Assembly: GCA_028696815.1 (NCBI GenBank)
Contig: JAQVGG010000006.1
Location: forward strand, 1-58,722
DNA: 58,722 nt
Origin: Candidatus Altimarinota bacterium
Lineage (GTDB): Bacteria; Patescibacteriota; Gracilibacteria; BD1-5; UBA6164
Reading direction: 5' to 3'
Part shown: piece by piece, positions 48,062 to 58,722 of the stretch
Numbering within the stretch: the first letter of the stretch is position 1
Layout of the letters: each line of letters begins with the position of its first letter
Notes under the pieces: model-generated
Seen by the model: only the letters and a program-made list of their open reading frames with translations
The model's database searches: none
Told to the model about the DNA's origin: nothing
Position numbers and translations under genes: made by a program

Positions 48062-49822
48062 ATGGAAAAAGAGATAATTAAATTATTAAAACAAAAAATT
48101 AATGAAAACTACTCTATAGAGCTAGATGAAATAAAACTCGAAAATCCTCCAAAAAAAGATCTTTGAGATTTTGCTTTTGGTTGTTTTGTGTTATCTAAAG
48201 ATTTAAAGAAAAGTCCTGCTCAAATATCTCAAGAATTAGCAGGTATTATAAAAAATGAAGATATTATAGAAGAAGCAAGTGCAGCAGGTCCTTATCTAAA
48301 TATAAAAGTGTCAAAATCTATTTTTACTAATAGCTTTTATATGTTATATAATTATTTATATAATGATAAAAATTATTTTACTTGAAACATAGATTTATAT
48401 AAGTGAAAAACTGTAGTTATTGATTACATAGGAGCAAACGTATGAAAACCTCTTCATATAGGTCATATGTGCACTCCAAATCAAGGACAGGCAATTATCA
48501 ATGTATATAGAAAACTGGGTTACAAAGTAATAGCTGATAGTCATATAGGGGATTGGTGAATTATTTTTGGTAAGCTTATAAAAGCTTATAAACTTTGGTG
48601 AAATGAAGAAAAACTCCATGAAAATGCAATTGAGCACTTATTAGAGCTTTATGTTAAAGCTACAGATGAAGCTGAAAAACACTCTCACTTAGATGAAGAT
48701 TATAGAAATGAATTTAAACTATTATCAGAGTGAAATCTTGAATCAGTAGGACTTTGGAGAGAATTTACAAAGTATTCTATTGATGCTGCTCAAGTTCAAC
48801 TTGATAGATTACATATAAAACCAGATTACAATATAGGGGAGAGTTTTTATGAAGGATTGTGACTTCCAAAGATGGAAGACTATCCGGATTTGAAATATGA
48901 TATGCATAGTATAGTTGAAGAGCTTATCAAAAAATGAATTGCAACACAAAATGAAGATGGATCTGTTTGAGTAGTTTTTGATGAAGAGGAAAAAATCCCT
49001 AGCTGTGTATTACAAAAAAGAGATGGTACTCACTGATATCTCGCAAGTGATTTAGCGGCTATAAAGTACAGGATGGAAAATTGGGCTCCAGAAAAGATAG
49101 TTTATTTTGTTGATGTGAGACAACAACTTCATCTTAAACAAGCTTTTACTATAGCAAAAAAAGTAGGGTGGCTTTGAAACACTGAACTTATGCATGCTTA
49201 TAACTGATTCATCAGTCTAAAAGATTGAGCGATGAGTACTAGAAAATGAAGAATTATAAAACTTGATAAACTACTTGATGAAGCTGAAGAAAGAGCTAAA
49301 AAAATATTGCTTGAAAAAAGAGATGATATAACTTGAAGTGAGTTAGAAGAGTTATCAAAAATTATCTGAATTTGAGCTATAAAGTACTGATATTTAAAAA
49401 AATCTAGAGAAACAGATGTAGTTTTTGATTGGGATGAGTTTATGAGTTTTGAAGGAAATAGCTGACCATATATACAATATGCTTATGTAAGAGCAGTTAG
49501 AATACTTGAAAATTATTGAAAATCTCTAAGTGAGGAAAATATCTGAAGTTTAGAATTATCTGAAGAAGTAGAACTTGTAAAAGCTATATGATCATATTTC
49601 TTTATTTTAGAAAAAACAAAAGATACTGCTATGCCTCATCATCTTTGTGCATATGCCTATGATTTAACAAAAACTTTCAATGCTTTTTATAATAATGTAC
49701 CAGTATTGAATGAAACAGATGAATCTAAAAAAATGATTAGATTAAAATTAGTTAAATTGTTTTCTTTAGTTATAAAAGATTGTTTTAATCTTTTATGAAT
49801 TGATATGCCAGAAAAGATGTAG
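48062..49822 (+). CDS. argS: Arginyl-tRNA synthetase
   Basis: A 586-residue class I synthetase. The N-terminal ArgRS domain (about 1-105) is followed by YIGANVGKPLHIGHM with the HIGH motif near residues 136-139, then HIGDWG. The KMSKS-equivalent is MSTRKG near residue 400. The C-terminal helical domain binds the anticodon and ends in NLLGIDMPEKM, a typical C-terminus. Glycines in the HIGH region are GGT/TGA mixed. It charges tRNA-Arg. Confidence 0.95.
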
Positions 49823-49848
49823 TTTAGATTATTTTTTAATCTATATGT

Positions 49849-50532
49849 ATGAAAAATGATAAAAAAGCATGAGTTGATTATGACAAATTTTCAAAAACTT
49901 TTTCTCAAAGTAGAAAAAGTATGAAGTGGGACGAGATAGATTATTTTATAGATAATTATTTCGAGTTTAAACCATGAGTTGCGGTTTTAGATGTGTGAGC
50001 TGGAACTTGAAGACTACTTGAACACTTTTGAAAAAAATACGATATATCAAAGATGAATTATATGTGAATTGATTTATCTGAAAAGATGTTGGAAGAGGCT
50101 AAAAAAGATTTTCCTGATAGAGATTTCTTTGTTTTAAATATGACTCATATAGATGAGGTAAAAGCTGATTGCGAGTTTGATTATATTTTTTTTATAGCAA
50201 GTTTTCATCATTTACAATTTGAGGCTGATAGATTTCTAACTATAAAAAAAGCATATAATTTATTGAAACCAGGCTGAATGATTTTTATGACAAATTGGGC
50301 ATTAAATTCTAAGCTTAATTATGAAAAATACACTGATTCTATAGTCGAAGGATCAGAAAATGAGTATGGAAGTGTTGATTATAATATATATATATGAGAA
50401 TATCCTAGGTATTATCATTGTTTTAATTTAAGTGAACTTCAAGATATATTTCAAGACGAATGATTTGAAATAATAGAAAATAGGGAATTTGAAAATCAAA
50501 AAAACTTAATAAGTATAGTAAGAAAATACTAA
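49849..50532 (+). CDS. SAM-dependent methyltransferase (TRM9-like)
   Basis: A 227-residue class I methyltransferase. Motif I is VLDVGAGTGRLLEHFG near residue 46, followed by MGIDLSEKMLEEA and LLKPGGMIFMTNW. An unusual FHHLQFEADR stretch before motif VI resembles the TRM9/KIAA1456 tRNA-wobble methyltransferase family. The substrate is unknown. It is 26 bp after argS and probably in the same operon. The nearby in-frame ATG at 49845 leads into a quick stop and is rejected. Confidence 0.8.
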
Positions 50533-50565
50533 AAAATGAGACCAAAGGTCTCATTTTTTTAGTAT
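50527..50565. terminator. Bidirectional terminator
   Basis: TACTAAAAAATGAGACC AAA GGTCTCATTTTTTTAGTA; a near-perfect palindrome between convergent genes, containing the end of the methyltransferase gene. Confidence 0.9.
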
Positions 50566-50569
50566 TTTT

Positions 50570-51367
50570 TTACTCTGCAAAATCAGTTACTGCATATGGA
50601 ACCCCATAGTTATCTGTAGATGAATTATTTTTCAAGCTTTGTTCTTCTCAATCATTTAATCCTATTAACGTAGTTGGACAGTTAGCACTATCATCATAAC
50701 ATGAATTTTCATCATAATCTCAAACTATTTTTGTTATATACTTATCACTATTTGTTTCTTTTATAGTATATGCAATATTATATGCATTTCATGATTGATT
50801 ATTTGGCCAGTTAGGACTTTTTTTAAAAGTAGCATAGACATATCTTCAAATTCCATAATCTATCATTTTATTTGATGTTGTTTCAATTTTTAAGTCTCAA
50901 ACTTCAGGATCGTAAAGATCTTTTGTAAGGTATTTTTTTGTTAAATTATTCTGAGATATAGTTCATTTTGCTCAGATTTGAGTTTCACTAGCTGCTCATT
51001 TAGCCCAAGTTCAAGTTCAATATACTATACCTCATCAAGTAGAATCAGCTGTAACTAGAGAATTTATAGCTTCTCAATTATAAATTACTTTTATTTGATT
51101 AGATGGATCAGCATCTTGAAGATTATCATATCACCATAGATTTGTAGTTGCGTCATATATATCTGCTTTAGGATAACTCCCATTATCAACTTTGTATTGT
51201 GAAAGAGAAGTTTCTATAGTAGAAACATCACTTATCTTTCTTCCAGATACTGCTTTATCTACAGCTCCTCAGAAATTTTGGTATGCAACTACTGAAATTA
51301 TTGCTAAGATAGTTATAACAACTAGTAATTCAACCAAAGTAAATGCTTTGTTTTTTAATTTTTTCAT
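50570..51367 (-). CDS. Type IV pilin-like protein
   Basis: A 265-residue protein with a class III signal: MKKLKNKAFTLVELLVVITI, with Phe and Glu+5 (here FTLVE). The hydrophobic helix (about 9-30) is followed by a head with the pseudopilin pattern SQYKVDNGSYP. A Cys pair near the end (SCYDDSANC) may form a disulphide. It resembles PulG/PilE-type major or minor pilins; pili are known in CPR bacteria and may be used for attachment. No assembly genes are near. Confidence 0.85.
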
Positions 51368-51511
51368 GAGAGTTTAAGTTTATAAATAAATTATTTCTAT
51401 AACATAATATGTATTCAAAAAAAAAAGTAAAGAAAAAATATATTGAAAATTGTTGAAACTATGATAAAATATAAAAAATAATAGAATAAATAATTAATTT
51501 TTAATTGATTT

Positions 51512-53710
51512 ATGTACGACTATTCAAAAATTGATAAAAAGGTTGAGAAAATAATAAAGAGTGTTGCAGTATATATGACTTATAGTGACAAAAAAACTAT
51601 AAATGATGAAATATATAAAGCTTATTATTATGCTCGTGATGCTCACGAATGACAGTTTAGACAGAGTTGAGATCCTTATATTATTCATCCAGTAGAGGCA
51701 GTTTGAATTCTTGTTTCTTTGAAACCTGATTTAGATACAATACAGGCTTGTTTTTTGCATGATGTAATTGAAGACACACCAAAAACAAAAGATGATATAG
51801 AAAAAAACTTCTGAAAACAAGTTGCTCTTTTATGTTCTTGAATGGAGAAACTTTCAAAAGTTAAATATAGATGAGAGGATAGAAATGTATGAAGCCTAAG
51901 AAAGATGTTTGTAGCTATGGCAGAAGATTTGAGAGTTATATTTATAAAACTTTCTGATAGATTACATAATATGCAAACTTTAAGGTTTCATCCAAGCCCT
52001 GAAAAAAGAGAGAGAATAGCACTTGAAACTTTAAATATTTATATACCAATCGCTGATAGACTTGGTCTTTTTCAATTAAAAAATGCACTTGAAGAAGAGT
52101 GTTTTAGAAATTTAGAACCTGATGATTATAAAAAGTTAAGTAAAGAATTAAGGGAAATGAGAGAATCTATGGAATCTTTTTCTCATAGTGCTGAAAAAGA
52201 AATCAAAAAAGTACTTGAGGAATGATGAATTAATAAATATGAAGTAGATTATAGAATAAAATCTATTTATTCTATCTATAAAAAGATGCAAAAAAAATGA
52301 CTTGATAGCGCTAAAAGTCTTTATGATTTATTTGGTATTAGAATCATGGTAAAAAATGAAACTCAATGTTATAAAGTACTATGACTTATACATAAAAAAT
52401 GGACTCCATTGCCAAATAGATTCAAAGATTACATAGCATTACCAAAACCAAACTGATATAAGAGTTTACATACAACTGTTATTTGACTTTTAAAAGATTT
52501 TAGAAAACAACCAACTGAAATTCAAATTAAAACATTTAAGATGAAGGAAGCGGCAGATATATGAGTTGCTGCACACTTTGAGTACAAAGAAAGGTGAAGT
52601 AAGGTAGCCGAGGATATTTATTGGGTAAAAGAATTAAAAGAGCTAACTGAAAGTTTAGAAAATAATGATTTTATTGACTCTTTAAAAATAGATGTATTTA
52701 AGGATAGAATCTTTGTTTTTACTCCTAAGTGAGATTTGATTAACTTACCTTCAGGTTCGACACCAATAGATTTTGCATATTATGTGCATAGTGAACTTTG
52801 AGATCATATTTCAGTAGTTAGGATTAATTGAACTGTTCGTACTCTCGATAAAGAATTACATAATGGTGATGTAATAGAGATAGTTACTGATAAAAATAAA
52901 AAACCTAATCCTTTTTGGTTATCATTTGTAAAAACAACAAAAGCAAAAAATAGGATTAGATCATATTTGAAAAAAGATGATAAAGAGTTATTTAGAGAGA
53001 GATGAAAAGATATATTAAATAAGTATTTTGAAAAAGCATCTATGCCTTCAATGGACAAGGAAATGAGTGTTTTGAAAAATATAGATTGAAAAAATTATAC
53101 AATTGAGGAAAGGTGTCAGATTCTTGAGCAGATTTGAAATTTTAGTATAACTCCTGCTTCAGTTTTTAAAAGAATACTTAAGTATCAAAATAAGCTTACA
53201 GTAAATAAGTGAGCAAAAGAGGAATCTGAAGGAATAATAGAAGAAGATATTTGAAGAAGAAAAATAGTAGTAGGCTGAGAAGAAAATTTGGAGTATAAAA
53301 TTTGAAATTGTTGTAAAAGAAAGATCCCAAAAAGAATCGTTGCTCATATAAATGGTAAATGAATTATTACAATTCATAAGAGAGACTGTAAGGTTATTGA
53401 AACGGTAAATAAAGATAGATTATTATCTGCTTACCTACCTTGAGATGAAAATGAATATCTACATGTTGATATAATTTTCACAGTTTTAAATAAAAAATGA
53501 GTTTTAAAAAATCTATCTGATATAATCTATGCTATGGATATCAATATAGATGGAATTAACTTTAACAAAACTTGAAAAATTAAATGAGATTTAGTTTTAA
53601 CCCTTGAAATACCTGATTATGATTATTTAATACTTGATAGATTAGTAGAAAGAGTAAAGAATAATCTATGACACGATCTTGTTTGATATCAAATAAAAAA
53701 TCTAAAATAA
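51512..53710 (+). CDS. rel: Bifunctional (p)ppGpp synthetase/hydrolase
   Basis: A 732-residue Rel/SpoT protein. The HD hydrolase domain (about 30-180) has ARDAHEGQFRQSGDPYIIHP and the HDVIEDT pair. The synthetase domain has RIKSIYSIYKKM and LPNRFKDYIALPKPNGYKSL. Then follow TGS (RIFVFTPKGDLINLPSGSTP), the zinc-finger-like NCCKRKIPKR and a C-terminal ACT domain. Both active sites look intact, so it can make and remove the alarmone. It is between divergent-acting genes with its own terminator. Confidence 0.95.
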
Positions 53711-53744
53711 AAAAAAACCAGATTTCAAATCTGGATTTTTTTTA
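53709..53744. terminator. Bidirectional terminator
   Basis: CCAGATT TC AAATCTGG between A-run and T-run, between rel and rpsO. Confidence 0.85.
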
Positions 53745-54011
53745 TTTTCTTATATTTAATTTTTCTAGTACTTCTTCGTATTTTTTAGGATCTTTTTTCT
53801 TTAAGTAATTTAACATTTTTCTTCTTTTTGCAACCATAAGCATAATACCTCTTCTTGAGTGGTTATCTTTTTTATGTTCTTGTAAGTGGTTTTTTAGTTC
53901 TTCTATTCTTGCAGTTAAAATTGCAACTTGTACTTCAGCAGAACCAGAATTTTTTTCACTTCATCCGAAGTCTTTAATAAGTTTTTTCTTACTATCTTTT
54001 GTAACAGCCAT
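53742..54011 (-). CDS. rpsO: Ribosomal protein S15
   Basis: An 89-residue protein of exactly the normal length. Typical segments: [20 protein letters not shown] and [20 protein letters not shown]. It binds 16S rRNA early in 30S assembly. One TGA Gly is present in DFGGSEKNSGS. The 5' leader (54012-54103) has a small GC-rich hairpin (CCAG/CTGG, 54056-54070) that could be a site for S15 autoregulation, as in other bacteria; this is only suggestive. Confidence 0.96.
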
Positions 54012-54103
54012 TGTTAGTATTTTTAAAAAATAAATATACAAAACCGGAAAATACGCCAGTAATGTTCTGGGGGGATTATATATATAAAGGTTAAAAGTGC
54101 AAA

Positions 54104-54355
54104 TTATTTTTTTAACATTTCTAAATCAACTTCTAAATCTTGAAAACATCCTCTTAATAATTCTTTTGAATCTTCAATTCATCTATTATAGATATCCAGA
54201 GCTATATTTTCTAAAAAGAAGTCTAAAACTTCTTCTGCTGCAAGGATTCATATTTCTTCATCATAATTATTTTCAAAAAAAGTAATTATATCAGGGATAA
54301 AAGATTGTTTTTTCTGAGGATTTAGTAAATCCCACTTTTTTTTAATATTAGTCAT
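54104..54355 (-). CDS. DUF2164 family protein
   Basis: An 83-residue protein with the DUF2164 pattern: YDEEIGILAAEEVLDFFLEN, then IALDIYNRGIEDSK. Function of the family is unknown. No cysteine pair or membrane segment. It is upstream of rpsO on the same strand with a gap of 92 bp. Confidence 0.8.
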
Positions 54356-54469
54356 GATTTTATTATATATTAATTGTTAACATTATTTAAAATTTCCCAA
54401 CTTTCTATCTCTTAATCATTTCACTCAAGCATAATTTAGTTAGTAGTCATTCTCTCAAAATGCCACTAA

Positions 54470-54643
54470 TTATTTTTTTCATGGAATATTTGGTGAATTG
54501 ACTAGAGTATAATAAACTATATTCATTTTTGAACTTACAAAATAAACGTAAAACCAAATTAGGAGAAATATAATTAGGTAAATTATTGGTATAAGCATAT
54601 AAGTTACAGTAGATTTAGTATTGGTTTTTCTTATATTAATCAT
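54470..54643 (-). CDS. Possible small membrane protein
   Basis: A 57-residue open frame with one strong hydrophobic helix (about 15-37, YMLIPIIYLIIFLLIWFYVY) and a short polar tail ending in NSPNIPGKK. The start codon lies inside a 16-bp perfect inverted repeat (54632-54647 and 54655-54670). The region 54356-54950 has no other clear gene, so this is the best candidate there; it may be a remnant. Confidence 0.4.
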
Positions 54644-54835
54644 ATCATTATATTTGATATGATTAATATAACTGGAATCAAAAATATACTAAGTACGATT
54701 AAATAAGTTATTATTATTTCTTCAAATATAGGAGAATTAAATATAAATGCACTAAAAAGTTATAGAAAAAGTAAAAATGGAAGAACTATAACACTAAGTA
54801 CAGAATATATAGTATCAAGATTTTTAAATTTTTAT
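54631..54835 (-). pseudogene. Decayed membrane-protein fragment
   Basis: On the - strand, two hydrophobic stretches are read in one frame (IYSVLSVIVLPFLLFL, then NSPIFEEIIITYLIVLSIFL) separated by TAA, with no usable start codon. Its last stop overlaps the start of the small ORF at 54470-54643. The pattern suggests a former membrane protein broken by mutation. Not all of it needs to have been coding. Confidence 0.35.
54632..54670. repeat. 16-bp perfect inverted repeat
   Basis: TATATTAATCATATCA and TGATATGATTAATATA with a 7-base loop. It covers the start codon of the small - strand ORF and could be an operator or a hairpin that hides the start. Confidence 0.7.
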
Positions 54836-54950
54836 TAGTTATAAAAGTTAATTATAAATTAAATAAGAAAAGCTCTATTTTCTTCTTGATTTATTCTATT
54901 TTTAGAATAAATTTATTATACTTAAAAATTACAAAAGACAAAAACTAAAG

Positions 54951-56303
54951 ATGAAAATATTTACTACATTTTACTTTGAGAGATACAGCTTTGATGATAA
55001 GACTCTAGAAGCAAAGTTTTGCTATAGTTTTGATAAAGATGAGTTTTTTGAAGAGACTATAAGTTTCAAAAGTGATGATTTTAAGGTAAGAGATGACTTA
55101 GATTTAGAGATAATAGATAACTTACTTTTTCATCTTCATATAGCTTTGGGTATAAGTTACTATAAACTTTATCCAACAAAAGATTTAGTTATAGAAACTG
55201 GATTTTTAAATGATGAACAAATAAGTTTTTGGAAAAAGTTTTATACTAACTGACTAGGAGAGTTTTTCATAAAAAATGATATGGATCCAAATTGATTACT
55301 GGGTTTTATAAGCCCTCACCCTAACCCTCTCCCATTGGGAGAGGGGGTAGAAGGTATTAATAATAATCCTTATGTAGCTACTTCTCTCCCATTGGGAGAG
55401 ATTGAGTGAGGGCTTATTGAGTGAGGTAGAAAATCACTACTTATGTGGTGAGGTTGAAAAGACTCTATTGTGTCAAGTATTTTACTTGAGGAGAAGTGAG
55501 AAAATTTTACTCCATATGTTTTTTGAAAAATAGATAGGATAAAGGAAAATACTCTACAGGTTTTAGGTAAAAAAGCTATGCTAGTAAAAAGAAAACTATC
55601 AGAAAATCTTTTTAAATTAAATGAAGCATGATACTATAACTGACATGTTCCTATTACTTGAATTATAGCATTTGTAAGTCTTGTTTCGGCATATCTTTAC
55701 AATTATAAAGATATAGTATTATCAAATGAAAAATCAGCTGATGAAGAAAATACTATTTGGAAATGATTAAAAATTAACCACCAGTACTCAAAAGGCTGAG
55801 AATTTGAAAGAGATTTTAGAGATTATGTGAAAAAAAATATATCATCTGATATAAATTATTATTCACTACTAAGAGATAAATATGAGCTTGAAATAGCTGA
55901 GATTTTTGCTAAAAAAGCATCAAAGTATTTTTCAAGTTTTTCTAGTTGCAATAGAAATTTTAAGATTACTTGAGCCACTCAAAACACAAACTGGTGTTGC
56001 TCTTGTGAGAAATGCGCTTTTGTATACTTGATATTATCACCATTTTTAGAAGATAAAAAATTAATTGAGATATTTTGAGAAAACCTTCTTGATAAAGTAA
56101 GTTTGTTAGAAACTTATAAATGACTTATGTGACTTTCTAAATATAAACCTTTTGAATGCGTATGAACTTACAAGGAATCTCTTGAGTCTGCTTATAATAC
56201 CTTAAAAAACTATAAAAATAAAATAATATCTTGAGAAATAATAAATTTGCCTTATATTTTAAAAGAATTAGAAAGTGATATAGTAAAAAATTATGAGAAA
56301 TAA
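54951..56303 (+). CDS. murL: UDP-MurNAc-L-Ala-L-Glu epimerase MurL-like
   Basis: A 450-residue protein of the MurL family, which epimerises the terminal L-Glu of the UDP-MurNAc dipeptide as an alternative to MurI plus MurD. Visible marks: KSLLMWGGGKDSIVSSILLE (PP-loop-like GGGKDS), NHQYSKGGEFERDF, and the Cys-rich FSSCNRNFKITG plus WCCSCEKCAFVYLIL. A family A repeat (55311-55414) inserts SPHPNPLPLGEGVEGINNNP and more just before the GGGKDS loop, in frame (from residue S121). It overlaps ftsI by 11 bp, which supports a cell-wall role. Assigned from motifs and context, not by search. Confidence 0.65.
55311..55414 (+). repeat. Family A palindromic repeat inside murL
   Basis: Outer arms AGCCCTCAC (55311-55319) and GTGAGGGCT (55406-55414). 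Inner CCCTCTCCCATTGGGAGAGG and CTCTCCCATTGGGAGAG, joined by a link with AATCCTTATGTAGCTAC. The translated frame is the same as in the pbpC copy. Confidence 0.92.
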
Positions 56304-58593
56304 AAACAACTTTTTTGATAATCTAGAAAAAATTATAAATAAATACCCAAGAGAATATATAGTTTTTGGTTTTTTTATAGTATTTTCTTTGATTATAGTT
56401 TCAAAAGTATTTTCATACACTGTTTTAAACTATGATTTTTATAAAGAATTAGCTGATAAACAACAAATTTGAGAGGTGAAAATCCCAGTGACTAGATGAA
56501 ATATATACTCAGCAAAAGATACTATTTTTGCAACATCTGTAAATCTAAATGATATTGCTGTAGATCCTATGATGCCCTGAGATAAATGAAAACTAACAGT
56601 ATTTTTAAGAGATATAGTTTATAAAGAATTGTGTCTAACAAAAACTCAAAAAGAGTGTTATGATTGAATACTTAAGTTTTTAAAAAAACTTGAAATCGAA
56701 GATTTTGCATATGAAGAAGATTACATAAAAAATCTTATATTTGAGTGATTAAAATATAAATTATGACAAACAAAAGTTACTTCTGTTTTACTTGAAACTG
56801 GATTATGAGCCGATGCAGTTATTAGGCTAAAATGATTATCTATGACTTGAATTTATCCAAATGATGATGGAAGCGTATATGCTAATCCAGAAGAGATTTC
56901 TTCTCCTGAGTCAGTTGCATCTGAGTTATCGCAAGTTTTATCTACTCCTGAACCTAGAATAGCATACTTATTAAGAAAAAGAGACAAAAGATATATACCG
57001 ATTATTTCAAAACTATCAATTGATACTTCTGAAGAAATTAATGAGTATTTAAAAGATGAAAGGCAAGCTATACAAAGAGGTATACTTGATAGTGAAAAAT
57101 GAATTTCAAATTTCATAATACTTGAACCATATCCTCAAAGATATTATCCTGAAAAAAATATTGCTTCTCAGGTTACTTGATTTATAGATAATGATTGAGT
57201 TTGACACTATGGGCTTGAATGATATTTCAATGATATATTAAAATGAAATGATGGTTATATCATTAGTAGAAAGGATATACAGGGTAGAACTATAGATCCA
57301 ATAAGTCTTGATTTGTGAGATACTTATTGAGAGTGAGCTCGTATTTATAGTACTATAGATAGAAATATTCAAAAAGAAATTGAGGAGATACTTGAATCTT
57401 GAGTAAAGGAATATAGGGCAAATAAAGGTTCTGTTGTTGTAATGAATCCTAAAACTTGAGCAATTATAGCTATGGCAAATTACCCAAGTTATAACCCAAA
57501 TAATCCATGAAATGTTTATGAACTTGAAAAAGTAAATTATGGAAAATATCCAGATCCCCTTATAGATTTGAAATGATTTCCTGTTTTTGTTGTTGACTCA
57601 AATGAATGAAGAGAGTATTACTATAATTGAAAAAAACTTTTACTTAGAGATGCAACAGAAGATGAATTATGAAATCCTGCAATAGTAAAATACAAGTTTG
57701 CAAATGATTTTTGACCAAGCGTATACCAAAATGATGTAATTTCAGGTATGTATGAACCAGGTTCAATTATGAAATCTGTAACTGTAGCTATATGAATCGA
57801 TACTTGAGAGATAAATGAGTATGATATGTATAATGATAAATGAGAGGTTATAATTGATAAATTTAAAATAACAAATGTTTCATCACAATGTTTATGATAT
57901 AATACTTTTGCTCATGCACTTAATTATAGTTGTAATGTATGAATGGTTAGAATTGCTCAAAAGTATGGTAAAGCACTAGCATATGAATATTTAAATAAAT
58001 TTGGTTTTTGAATACCTACTTGAATTACTTTAGAGTGAGAGATTTATAAAAAAATAGAGAGTTTTGAAAAATGGTCCACAGCAAAACTATTTACTTCTTC
58101 TTACTGACTTGGTATAAGTGTAACTCCATTACAAATGGCTACTGCGTATAGTACGCTTGCTAACTGATGACTTTATGTTAAGCCTCATATAGTTGATTAT
58201 ATACAGTATCCAAATGGAAAGGTACTAAAATATAAAACTGAAGTAGATCATAGGGTTATAAAAGAGTCTACTTCAAGAACAATGGTTAAATTACTAGTAG
58301 ATTCTATAAATAATTGAGTTGCATCATTAGCCAAAGTAGAATGATATAATTTAGCTTGAAAAACTTGAACTTCTCAAATAGCATCTAAGTGATGATATGA
58401 AACATGAATCGCCTCAACATTTGCATCATTTGCCTGATTTGGTCCAGCAGAAGATCCAAAATTTGTTGTAGTTGTTAAACTTGATAGACCAAGATCTAGT
58501 GAGTATGGTTGAAATACTTCAGTAAAATTGTTTCAAAGAGTAGCATCATACTTACTTGATTATTATGAGATACCAAAGAAGAAAACGAAATAA
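56293..58593 (+). CDS. ftsI: Penicillin-binding protein 2/FtsI family transpeptidase
   Basis: A 766-residue class B PBP. One N-terminal membrane helix (about 22-42) is followed by the PBP dimerisation domain with TRGNIYSAKD. The transpeptidase motifs are S491-IMK (GSIMKS), SCN (YSCNVG) and K690-TG (AGKTGTSQIA). Such enzymes cross-link septal or elongation peptidoglycan; the FtsI type is favoured by the RGNIY pattern and neighbours. The start at 56293 overlaps murL by 11 bp, so the two are translationally coupled. It is longer than E. coli FtsI (588) by an inserted region in the N-terminal half. Confidence 0.9.
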
Positions 58594-58680
58594 AATTTGT
58601 TATAATTGCAGCAATTAGGTTTACATTTTCTGATATAATAATTTGGTAACAACTAATTATATCAATAAAAGAAATAATAT

Positions 58681-58722
58681 ATGCCTAATTGCTTTTCTAT
58701 GATAGAATTAAAATGACAACTA
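58681..58722 (+). CDS. Start of an unknown gene (partial)
   Basis: ATG at 58681 opens 14 codons to the window edge (MPNCFSMIELKGQL, one TGA as Gly). The gap of 87 bp after ftsI is A/T-rich. It probably follows ftsI in the same operon. No function can be given from so few residues. Confidence 0.45.

Noticed and set aside
49845-49848. ATG 4 bp before the methyltransferase start
   Set aside because: It runs into a stop after a few codons; the ATG at 49849 opens the full frame.
52750-52765. GGTTCGA tRNA-like T-arm motif
   Set aside because: It lies in the rel coding frame (TGS domain) and no acceptor or anticodon stems pair around it.
54481-54573. Small + strand ORF starting ATGGAATATTTG
   Set aside because: Only about 30 codons, with no support; the - strand hydrophobic frame is a better explanation.

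Overview
The window is a 58.7 kb stretch of a very AT-rich bacterial chromosome that reads UGA as glycine (translation table 25). Almost every gene has in-frame TGA codons, and they fall where glycine is invariant: the NADFDGDQ catalytic loop of RpoC, the first P-loop of Der, and the Ala-Gly cleavage bond of LexA. No gene ends in TGA; all stops are TAA or, less often, TAG. Together with the small genes, this points to Candidatus Absconditabacteria (SR1) or Gracilibacteria (BD1-5) of the Patescibacteria/CPR; I cannot choose between them. I found no tRNA, rRNA, CRISPR array or transposase. Start codons sit in A/T-only leaders with no visible Shine-Dalgarno motif.

Layout. 1-2.5 kb: tail of an unknown gene, then an arsenic operon (ArsR-type repressor, ArsM methyltransferase, small CxxC thioredoxin-like protein, ArsP/YraQ-type permease). 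2.5-5.7 kb: a MarR regulator flanked by two related candidate small RNAs, then an OmpR/histidine-kinase pair and a small lipoprotein. 5.8-11.5 kb: envelope and secreted proteins (acidic coiled-coil protein, ECF sigma factor with a membrane partner, Kazal-type protein, C39-like lipoprotein). 11.5-18.9 kb: RRM protein, PhnA-like protein, LexA, PPK2, AspS with a structured leader, CorA, Der. 18.9-28.7 kb: class A PBP (PbpC) with a 1976-residue alpha-2-macroglobulin, a lipoprotein and MltG. 28.9-36.6 kb: rpoB-rpoC. 36.6-44.1 kb: small hypotheticals, HIT protein, solute-binding protein, HemW, nucleoside-phosphorylase relative, HPF-like protein, GatB. 44.2-54.4 kb: VirB6/TrbL-like membrane protein, DUF4143 ATPase, ArgS, a methyltransferase, a type IV pilin-like protein, Rel, S15, DUF2164. 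54.4-58.7 kb: a decayed small-membrane-protein locus, MurL, FtsI and the start of another gene.

The most unusual feature is a set of GC-rich palindromic repeats, of several unrelated families, scattered between genes and also inside protein-coding genes in frame (pbpC twice, the macroglobulin gene, hemW at three places, murL). One family is translated in the same frame in pbpC and murL, giving the related peptides SPHPNPLPKGEG and SPHPNPLPLGEG. This recalls the Rickettsia palindromic elements, here in a recoded genome. Other leads are an AspS leader with a T-box-like TGGCACC bulge whose variable base would match tRNA-Asp, a LexA-type palindrome overlapping the lexA -10 box, and a CGCNSC cysteine motif shared by two neighbouring arsenic-operon proteins.

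Peptidoglycan synthesis and remodelling (PbpC, MltG, MurL, FtsI), the ArsRM operon and transcription/translation genes dominate. All calls come from reading the sequence; no database search was run.
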